Source: Paenibacillus sp. Root444D2
Lineage (GTDB): Bacteria; Bacillota; Bacilli; Paenibacillales; NBRC-103111
DNA: 64,000 bases
Direction of reading: 5' to 3'
NCBI RefSeq assembly: GCF_001426375.1
Contig: NZ_LMEO01000050.1
Span: 62,001 to 126,000 of the forward strand
Shown piece after piece: positions 58,111-64,000 of this stretch. How positions within the stretch are numbered: position 1 is the stretch's first letter; each line of letters opens with the position of its first letter. The notes beneath the pieces are model-generated. The model saw only the letters and a program-made list of their open reading frames with translations, was not told the DNA's origin and ran no database searches. A program made the position numbers and the translations under genes.

Positions 58111-59417
58111 CCGTTCATCGCCCTCCATCCCTTGTAGCCTAGCTTCATCAGGTTTACCGTACCGCCCGCGGCATTTTTGATGAGCTTCATGGCCATTTTT
58201 TGTTTATCCGCTTTGGTAATCCCATCCACGAGGAACATGTTGTAAGCCGCTTCATTCAGCGCTCTGGGCAGCTTGTCGAACAATAATTCAGGGTCCTGCT
58301 CCTTGAGGAATTGATGCATGCCTTTGTATTTCTGTAAATCTTTATGGACAAAGGATTCGCGAATTTTTTGGTCGTAGGCTTTGAGTGAAGCAGCGGAAAA
58401 ATCGCTTTGCGCTTTGGCCTCTACAATCGCCTCGCCGGCCAGTCGACCAGAGGTCATGGCTAAATTCGTTCCTTCTCGGTGTACAAAGTTAATTAACTGC
58501 GCGGCATCCCCGCAGACGCACCAGCCATCTCCCGATAACGGCGGGATGGAGTGAAAGCCACCCTCAGGAATCAAGTGCCCGGAGTACTCTTTCGTTTCTC
58601 CCCCTTGAATCAATTTCCGAATCATAGGGTGCTGCTTAACCGCATCGAGGACCGCATAAGGCTTCACCTTTTTGTCCCGCAAATGATTGACCATTACGCC
58701 TACGCCTAGTGAAATAGTTTCTTTATTCGTGTAAAGAAAACCCATGCCTGCCATACCCAGTGAGGTCTCACCCATAAACTCAATCGTAACGCCTTCGTCA
58801 CCTTCGAGTCCGAATCGATCTTCGATTTTCTCCCTAGGAAGTGCGATTACTTCTTTCACAGCCAACGAAACTTCGTCCGGCATCCACTCTTTGTGAATGC
58901 CCATCGCCTTCCCGAGCAAGGAGTTCACGCCATCGGCAATGACAACAACATCAGCGTACAAATCGCCGTCATCACGATCGGTACGGACACCGACGACCTT
59001 GTTACCTTCACGTATCACATCAAGCGCAACGGTTTCGTAGATAGGGATGGCCCCAGCAGCAACGGCTTTGTCCGCAAACCACTGATCGAATTTAACCCGC
59101 AGCCCAGTAAAGCAGTTATAAGGCTCCTTGTAAGCCTCATTGCGGTGCCCGAAGGTGACCATGGATTCTTTGCCCATCATCCAGATGCGCTGCTCCACAA
59201 TGTAACGCTCCATGGGAAAGTTTTTTTCTTTCCAAAATTCGGGAACTAGCTCTTCGATTTGCTTACGGTATAGGACGCCACCGAAAATGTTTTTGGCCCC
59301 GGGGAACTCGCCCCTCTCCAACAAAACAACGGATAATCCTGCACGTGCCATCGTCAAAGCAGCTGCTGCACCCGCGGGACCACCGCCAACAACAATCGCG
59401 TCAAATTTCTCGTTCAC
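58107..59417 (-). CDS. fixC: FixC-type ETF:quinone oxidoreductase flavoprotein
   Basis: The 436 residues have an FAD-binding start DAIVVGGGPAGAAAALTMARAG, ERGEFPGAKNIFGGVLY, and the GAGMGFLYTNKETISLGVGV-type ETF-QO central region; PPLSGDGWCVCGDAAQL closes the FAD site. It oxidises the reduced ETF. The GTG start (59415-59417) overlaps the etfA stop by 4 bases (GTGA), so translation is coupled. It has a GAGGAG site. Confidence 0.92.
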   Translation of the reverse strand: MNEKFDAIVVGGGPAGAAAALTMARAGLSVVLLERGEFPGAKNIFGGVLYRKQIEELVPEFWKEKNFPMERYIVEQRIWMMGKESMVTFGHRNEAYKEPYNCFTGLRVKFDQWFADKAVAAGAIPIYETVALDVIREGNKVVGVRTDRDDGDLYADVVVIADGVNSLLGKAMGIHKEWMPDEVSLAVKEVIALPREKIEDRFGLEGDEGVTIEFMGETSLGMAGMGFLYTNKETISLGVGVMVNHLRDKKVKPYAVLDAVKQHPMIRKLIQGGETKEYSGHLIPEGGFHSIPPLSGDGWCVCGDAAQLINFVHREGTNLAMTSGRLAGEAIVEAKAQSDFSAASLKAYDQKIRESFVHKDLQKYKGMHQFLKEQDPELLFDKLPRALNEAAYNMFLVDGITKADKQKMAMKLIKNAAGGTVNLMKLGYKGWRAMNG

Positions 59418-60556
59418 TTGGCTTCACTCCTCTCAAGGGCCACGTTAACCCCTGTCTTCGAATCGTCGGATGGCAAGGAGCTTTTGGTACTTGGGAGTTG
59501 GATGCCAAATAAAGTTCGACGCTTCCTTATCTCATTGGTAATCGCAGGAACAATTTTGAACATATCGCCTACTATGCCGTAATGAGCGAATTGGAAGATT
59601 GGCGCTTTCTCGTCTTTGTTAATCGCCACGACTACATCCGCATGGCTCATACCTACGGTATGCTGAACAGCACCGGAAATGCCGATGGCGAAATATAGCT
59701 TCGGCCTGACCGTGGCACCGGTTTGACCAACCTGGTGCTCATGCCCGATCCAGCCCGCATCGACCGCGGCACGCGATGCACCAACGACGCCGCCGAGCGC
59801 ATCCGCTAGCTCGGCGAGCAGCCCGAAAGCATCGGGCCCGCCCAGCCCACGGCCCCCTGCCACGATAATCTCGGCATCCTCGAGATTGAGCTTGCCTGTT
59901 TCGCGCAGGAAGTCGAGCACCTGCGCGGCAATCTCTTCCTCGCGCATCGTCGCCTCGATGCGAATGATTTCGCCTTGGCGCGTCGCGTCCTTCGGCAGCG
60001 CCTGAAACACCCCGGCTCGCGCCGTCGCCATCTGCGGCCGGTATTGCTTACAGAGGATGGTGGCCATCATCTTCTCAGAAAAAGCAGGCCGGCTGGCCAG
60101 CAGCAGCCTGGACGGCGGAGGCTCCACGTCGAGCTGCGTCGTGTCGGCCGTCAGCCCCGTCGGCAGGTGCGTCGCTATCGCGCCTGCCAAGTCGCGGCCC
60201 GTCGCTGTCGCGCCAAACAGCACGATCTCGGGCTTCGCTTCCTCGATCAGCTTCAAGCAAACTCGGCTGTATGGCCGAGTTCTGTAGGTGCGAAGCTCGG
60301 GTGCTTCGCATAAGTACACCCTGTCCGCACCGTAATGCACGGCTTCTTCGGCGAGGTGGCCCACATTCTCGCCAATGACGAGCGCCATGAGCGGCGCGTC
60401 AAGCTTCGCGGCCAGCTTCTTGCCTTCGCCTAGAAGCTGCCAGGAGACCTTCTTCGCAGCTCCATCTCGCTGCTCTACAACGATCAATACCCCCCGATAA
60501 GCCGACCAATCGGGCATCGGCGCTTCAGGCTGGTCCTGTGTTTGTTCATTTGTCAT
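59414..60556 (-). CDS. etfA: Electron transfer flavoprotein alpha subunit (FixB type)
   Basis: The 380 residues have an N-terminal domain (VLIVVEQRDGAAKKVSWQLL) and the conserved C-terminal FAD domain: VAGGRGLGGPDAFGLLAELA, GASRAAVDAGW, VGQTGATVRPKLYFAIGISG and the closing GDMFKIVPAI. A central insert of about 60 residues is GC-rich in the DNA (about 59780-60420). The ATG (60554-60556) follows GGAGG. It forms a heterodimer with EtfB and hands electrons to FixC. Confidence 0.93.
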   Translation of the reverse strand: MTNEQTQDQPEAPMPDWSAYRGVLIVVEQRDGAAKKVSWQLLGEGKKLAAKLDAPLMALVIGENVGHLAEEAVHYGADRVYLCEAPELRTYRTRPYSRVCLKLIEEAKPEIVLFGATATGRDLAGAIATHLPTGLTADTTQLDVEPPPSRLLLASRPAFSEKMMATILCKQYRPQMATARAGVFQALPKDATRQGEIIRIEATMREEEIAAQVLDFLRETGKLNLEDAEIIVAGGRGLGGPDAFGLLAELADALGGVVGASRAAVDAGWIGHEHQVGQTGATVRPKLYFAIGISGAVQHTVGMSHADVVVAINKDEKAPIFQFAHYGIVGDMFKIVPAITNEIRKRRTLFGIQLPSTKSSLPSDDSKTGVNVALERSEAK

Positions 60557-60617
60557 CGTGTTTTCCTCCATTCCCATAACGGTGATTCAGGGTTTAAGTC
60601 GTACACATGCTTAACTT

Positions 60618-61454
60618 TCACGAAGACCAGTCCAACAAAGTCTGCATCTCTTTCGTCATGAGCTGATCAGCTAATTGAGCAGCCGCTGCTTCCGGCGTAT
60701 CAAACGCAATCATATGCGTTTTAACCGCTTTTACCTCCGGCACCCAAGTTTTGGCTACGATCGTTGGTGAGCCTTTTAGTCCGATTTTCGCTTTTTCAAG
60801 ATCCGGAAAATCAGCTGTCGTCCAAACAGTCGGCTTATAGCGTGCAGCCCGAATCATACCAGGCAGCGATGCTCGTCTCACCTTATTCAGTTCCTTCAGC
60901 GCCGTGATCAGTACCGGCATGCTTGTCTCAACAACTTCAATGCCATCTTCCAAAAGCCGATGCACACGAACTTTTCTCCGCTTTTCATCCACACTGGCGA
61001 CTTTGTTTACATAAGTAAGCTGTTCCAAGTCCAATCGGCATGCGACGCCAGGCCCAACTTGCCCCGTGTCGCCGTCCAACGTTTGTTTGCCGCAAAAAAC
61101 GATATCTACCGGTCCCCACGTTTCAGCAATTTTACGGATGGTTCGGGCAACAACGTACGAAGTCGCCAGCGTGTCCGCTCCCGCGAAGCCACGATCCGTC
61201 ACTAACACAGCATCGTCTGCTCCGAGGGAGATGCATTCCTTTAAACCTTTCTCTGCAGGCGGAGGTCCCATGGTTACTACTGTTATCCTCGCACCCTGTT
61301 CATCCTTAATACGGAGCGCCTCTTCCAGCCCATGCATATCATAGAAATTCACGATACTAGGGACACCTTGGCGAATTAACGTATTATTTTTGGGGTCAAT
61401 GCGAATTTCTCTAGAGTCAGGTACCTGCTTGATACAAACGACAATATGCAGCAT
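60618..61454 (-). CDS. etfB: Electron transfer flavoprotein beta subunit (FixA type)
   Basis: The 278 residues include MLHIVVCIKQVPDSREIRID, TVVTMGPPPAEKGLKECISLGADDAVL, VFCGKQTLDGDTGQVGPGVAC and LNKVRRASLPGMIRA-like signature. It binds FAD or AMP at the ETF interface. The ATG (61452-61454) follows AGGAGGG. It is first in the fixA-fixB-fixC-fixX unit. Whether it bifurcates electrons from NADH is not shown by sequence alone. Confidence 0.93.
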   Translation of the reverse strand: MLHIVVCIKQVPDSREIRIDPKNNTLIRQGVPSIVNFYDMHGLEEALRIKDEQGARITVVTMGPPPAEKGLKECISLGADDAVLVTDRGFAGADTLATSYVVARTIRKIAETWGPVDIVFCGKQTLDGDTGQVGPGVACRLDLEQLTYVNKVASVDEKRRKVRVHRLLEDGIEVVETSMPVLITALKELNKVRRASLPGMIRAARYKPTVWTTADFPDLEKAKIGLKGSPTIVAKTWVPEVKAVKTHMIAFDTPEAAAAQLADQLMTKEMQTLLDWSS

Positions 61455-61675
61455 CTCTGCACCCTCCTATTTCTTGGAAAACTTGCTTGCACATTCGACA
61501 GCAAACGGATCTAAGCTTGTCAGCATTGTGAATTTTGTCACTTAAAATGACGAACCGAAATCGCTTTCACTCTTTTTTAAAAGTTAATAACCTAACACAA
61601 TATATGCGAGAAGCTTCTTAACATGACACTTACTTTAATCCAATGTTTAAAGTAATCTCTCCGATGTAGCCGGCG

Positions 61676-61970
61676 CTGCAACAATGCACACGCCAAAAAG
61701 CTATTTGGCAAGTTGATATTGCAGTTTGCACAACACTTCAAACCCATTTATTGCGAAATGGCTAGGAGCCCCATAATGGCTGCCAATGTTGTATTTTCTA
61801 CAACAATCCACACGCCTAATGTCTAATTTGCAGCTTAAAGTTGCAGTTTGTACAACAATTTGAGCCCTTTTGCTGAGAAATGGCCTGTATAGGATCAAAT
61901 TGTTGTACATGCTGCAACAATAAAGGGAGAGAGGCGGGATTTAGACAGCAATTGTTGCATTTTATACAAC
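61676..61970. repeat. Tandem ~120-base repeat units with TTGTTG...CAACAA inverted motifs
   Basis: Three units begin CTGCAACAAT (61676), CTACAACAAT (61798) and CTGCAACAAT (61912), with periods of 122 and 114 bases. The first two share CACACGCC, TTGCAGTTTGYACAACA and GAAATGGCY blocks. Each unit ends with a TTGTTG/CAACA-type inverted motif (for example TTGTTGCATTTTATACAACA near 61952). The alignment was made by eye. Confidence 0.75.
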
Positions 61971-62008
61971 ACCATTCAACCGCGTGTATAAATTCATTCA
62001 TCCAATAA

Positions 62009-62112
62009 CCTCAACCCAGCATAATTGACGATTGATCCCGGTTTAAGACCTCAATATTGAGCATGATTGACGATTGGCCCCAGTTTAAGACCTCAATATT
62101 GAGCATGATTGG
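62009..62112. repeat. Tandem ~41-base repeats
   Basis: Units at 62009-62048, 62049-62090 and (partial) 62091-62112 share CCTCAAYMYTRAGCATRATT, followed by GACGATTGRYCC and AGTTTAAGA blocks. The last partial unit runs into GGTCGAATGAATCGAATG. No coding role is visible. Confidence 0.8.
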
Positions 62113-62220
62113 TCGAATGAATCGAATGTCTTCTCCTACAAATTAGAAAACAAAACATCAGGATGGATTTAACTTTACCTTCCCCCTAACCCAAAAACAT
62201 ATAATTCCATATAGATAGAA

Positions 62221-62257
62221 AAAAAGGATCTGAGTCGACGACTCAGATCCTTTTTTG
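62221..62257. terminator. Perfect bidirectional terminator
   Basis: AAAAAAGGATCTGAGTC (62221-62237) and GACTCAGATCCTTTTTT (62241-62257) form a perfect 17-bp stem with a 3-base loop and A/T runs on both strands. It ends the GNAT gene on the minus strand 110 bases after its stop. Confidence 0.9.
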
Positions 62258-62367
62258 AAAGAGATAAATATACTTTGAGGAACAACGCTCCGCGATTTCA
62301 ATTTCTAACGTCTTTTTCCCAAAATAACGAATCATAGTTCCGTTTCTTTAACAGTCTCTGCGATCTC

Positions 62368-62802
62368 TTAATCCTCTTCCGCTTCTTCTACCTCATATGT
62401 ACATAGAAAACGCTCTACACCCGGATATTTCTCTCCGAGGCTGCGAATGACAAACCCAATATTCCGATAAAATTGGACTGACTCTTCATCCGTTTCTGCC
62501 ACGATTCGAACGGGGTGCATATCTTCAATAATTTCTAGGATAATCCCTCGTCCAAAGCCTACCCCTCTGCTCTCCGGTTCAACGGCAAGATGAGTGATCG
62601 TCATCTCCTGATTATCACTGAGTTCAAAGCCGATAATGCCCACCATGATACCTTCGGATTCATATCCAAACAACCATAGATTAGCATCATTTTCATAACG
62701 CTCAATGACAGGTTGCAACGCCTCAGGATCGGGGAAAACGCTGTAACTCAGCAGTTCTTGTATATCATTTTCATTTAGTCGGGATTTCACATTTACTAAC
62801 AT
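62368..62802 (-). CDS. GNAT family N-acetyltransferase
   Basis: The 144 residues show the GNAT fold: IMVGIIGFELSDNQEMTITHLAVEPESRGVGFGRGIILEI, with the acetyl-CoA pyrophosphate loop RGVGFGRG and FYRNIGFVIRSLGEKYP. Substrate unknown. A short acidic tail (EVEEAEED) follows. The ATG is at 62800-62802. Confidence 0.87.
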   Translation of the reverse strand: MLVNVKSRLNENDIQELLSYSVFPDPEALQPVIERYENDANLWLFGYESEGIMVGIIGFELSDNQEMTITHLAVEPESRGVGFGRGIILEIIEDMHPVRIVAETDEESVQFYRNIGFVIRSLGEKYPGVERFLCTYEVEEAEED

Positions 62803-62829
62803 CTTTATTCACTACTTTCGTATTGTTAT

Positions 62830-63480
62830 CTACACATAATCTAACAACTTAAGCAAGCTGTCAATATGAGCTACAGGGGTGATTCCCTTCTCCTTCATCA
62901 GATGTCCGCTCAGCCCGTAGCTGATAAAGGGAACTCCTGCATCTACGGACGCTCTGCCATCTATCCATGAATCTCCGATTGATATCCATTCGCTCTCAAG
63001 AATGTGTGGAAAATGCTGCTTAGCGGCTAAGTATCCAGATGGAGATGGTTTCATCGCTTCCATTTGTTCTCTTCCGATGATCAAATCAAAGTATGGATGA
63101 ATTCCCGTTGTTTCCAGCGCTTGTACCGCTGCCTTGTATGAATTATTTGTCACAATAACCAGGACATATCCCGTCATTAAAGCTTTCAGGAGCTCGGAAA
63201 CATGGGATTCCAGTCCTGCGCCTTCCATGCCGATTAGTTCATGTTGAACGACCATATGCATCACTTCTGTATAGGATTCTTCAGACATCCCTTTCGCTTT
63301 CAAATACTCAATCATGGTTGATGTGGTATGCTCTTGAATTGGAAAACCAACCGGCAATAAATCATGCTCAATAAGGTAGTCCGCCACTTGCTTTTTCATC
63401 ATTTGGAAATTAATCTTAGACCTCAGCAGTGTATTATCCATATCAAAAATAATGCCTCGAACATGGCTTGATTTATACAT
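62830..63480 (-). CDS. HAD superfamily phosphatase
   Basis: The 216 residues have HAD motif I IIFDMDNTLLRS, motif II VLVIVTNNS, motif III Lys in AMKPSPSGYLAA and motif IV SIGDSWIDGRASVDAGV, with a helical cap between I and II as in phosphoglycolate-phosphatase-like proteins. Substrate unknown. The ATG (63478-63480) is upstream of the GNAT gene, 27 bases away. Confidence 0.88.
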   Translation of the reverse strand: MYKSSHVRGIIFDMDNTLLRSKINFQMMKKQVADYLIEHDLLPVGFPIQEHTTSTMIEYLKAKGMSEESYTEVMHMVVQHELIGMEGAGLESHVSELLKALMTGYVLVIVTNNSYKAAVQALETTGIHPYFDLIIGREQMEAMKPSPSGYLAAKQHFPHILESEWISIGDSWIDGRASVDAGVPFISYGLSGHLMKEKGITPVAHIDSLLKLLDYV

Positions 63481-63689
63481 TGAACCTCACCTATCCATCT
63501 TTAGAACTATAAAAAATCAAGAAATTAGCATTATAAATTATTCTTAGTTGAATTCGACATCGTTCGCTAATTATATGCAAATACCGCTATAGACACGTCA
63601 TTTTTAACTAATTATAATAGGGCGTATTAACTGGTATTTAAGCTTTACACATCACTGACTAGTGCCTTATGAACTACATAAATAGAATC

Positions 63690-63782
63690 GTAAAAAGCAA
63701 ACCATTGGAAACAATGCGACGCAAAGCCATGACCTAAGGCATCCCTAATTGGGATTGCTATGGACGACAGGTTACCGAGTCA
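63690..63782 (+). ncRNA. Cyclic di-GMP-I (GEMM-I) riboswitch
   Basis: The sequence has the GEMM-I core GCAAACC (63696-63702), the P2 stem CCATTG, GAAA tetraloop and CAATG, GCGACGCAAAGCC, the 11-nucleotide tetraloop receptor CCTAAG (63733-63738) with TATGG (63759-63763), and GGTTACCGAGT. The base preceding CAAACC is G, as in c-di-GMP-binding members rather than cGAMP-type ones. A terminator follows directly, so it probably regulates by premature termination. Confidence 0.92.
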
Positions 63783-63786
63783 AGGA

Positions 63787-63818
63787 GTTCATCCTTTCAT
63801 TCGGGATGGGCTTTTTTA
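63787..63818 (+). terminator. Riboswitch expression-platform terminator
   Basis: GTTCATCC and GGGATGGGC form a stem around TTTCATTC, followed by TTTTTT. It lies 5 bases after the riboswitch core and 25 bases before the ATG at 63843. Whether ligand binding favours or blocks it cannot be decided from sequence. Confidence 0.8.
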
Positions 63819-63842
63819 TTTATACGAAATGAGGTTGATTCA

Positions 63843-64000
63843 TGCACAATACGCTAACAGATAATTATCCAATTTACCTCATGCTGCTAACGTTCATTAT
63901 TTCAATAACTGCTCTTTACTTATCCTTTAATAACATAAAAGCACTCCAAGCTTCGCTATTAGAGTCTGCTATCGATTGTATCATGATGATTAATTCAAGT
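63843..64000 (+). CDS. Start of a membrane/PAS-type signalling protein (3' end outside window)
   Basis: The first 52 codons are visible. ATG follows GAGGTTGATTC. Residues about 10-35 form one TM helix (IYLMLLTFIISITALYLSF). The rest, ASLLESAIDCIMMINSS, looks like the first helix of a PAS domain. The position behind a c-di-GMP riboswitch suggests a GGDEF/EAL or other c-di-GMP-linked enzyme, but these domains lie beyond the window and are not seen. Confidence 0.6.

Larger units (their letters stand above)
61455..62367. other. 0.9-kb gene-free region with tandem repeats
   Basis: Upstream of etfB the region holds three diverged units of about 120 bases (61676-61970), two and a half copies of a 41-base unit (62009-62112) and a perfect bidirectional terminator (62221-62257). 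Short open frames here have no convincing start sites. Confidence 0.75.

Noticed and set aside
61676..62112. CRISPR array
   Set aside because: The repeats are adjacent with no equal-length unique spacers, and no cas genes are present.

Overview
The window is a chromosomal segment of an endospore-forming Bacillota, most likely Paenibacillus or a close relative in the Paenibacillaceae. The evidence is a complete spoIIIAA-AH operon, a spore photoproduct lyase, and the Bacillus-type order yqhO/mntR - yqhQ - yqhR - aroQ - pepP - efp - yqhV - spoIIIA - accBC - asp23 - nusB - folD - xseAB - ispA - dxs - tlyA. In Bacillus this block leads into ahrC-recN-spoIVB-spo0A, which would lie just left of base 1. 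Shine-Dalgarno sites are strong (AGGAGG type) and GTG/TTG starts are common. No rRNA, tRNA, CRISPR array, prophage or complete insertion sequence was seen.

Bases 1-33600 form a conserved core, mostly on the minus strand. It covers isoprenoid precursors (dxs, ispA), exonuclease VII, folate C1 metabolism (folD), nusB, an Asp23/AmaP/DUF2273 envelope module next to acetyl-CoA carboxylase accBC, and the spoIIIA feeding-tube operon with a plausible sigma-E promoter. Next come plus-strand comA-comB (spore sulfolactate pathway) and a DUF441 gene, then minus-strand lysC, efp, a Pro-peptidase, aroQ and yqhR, divergent yqhQ, a YqhO-like patatin, mntR, splB, a znuA-znuC-znuB-ccdA operon behind a sigma-A promoter with a Zur-like box, a lipoprotein, and metG with a Met-type T-box leader and yidD upstream. 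Several genes here carry a short hairpin directly before the ribosome-binding site.

Bases 33700-35800 are an accessory stretch. A stand-alone zinc-ribbon transposase-like gene has a near-consensus promoter, and behind it lie about 0.75 kb of G/T-only tandem repeats on the plus strand, in 9-, 10- and 7-base families, with two-quartet G-quadruplex potential.

Bases 35800-57700 hold carbohydrate and envelope functions: a GH42 beta-galactosidase with a divergent AraC regulator, a DsbA/FrnE thiol oxidoreductase, an MFS exporter with repeated operator-like sites, two paralogous lipoteichoic-acid-synthase-like sulfatases, YmaF, an aldose epimerase, a CPBP protease, a two-component system, YitT, a Gfo/Idh oxidoreductase with a sugar isomerase/epimerase and an AraC regulator, a DinB-like protein, and a GH36 alpha-galactosidase.

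Bases 57800-61460 carry a translationally coupled fixA-fixB-fixC-fixX-type electron-transfer-flavoprotein operon, followed by 0.9 kb of gene-free DNA with two tandem-repeat arrays. The right end has a GNAT acetyltransferase, a HAD phosphatase, and a class I cyclic di-GMP riboswitch with its terminator, placed before the start of a membrane/PAS-type signalling protein that runs off the window.
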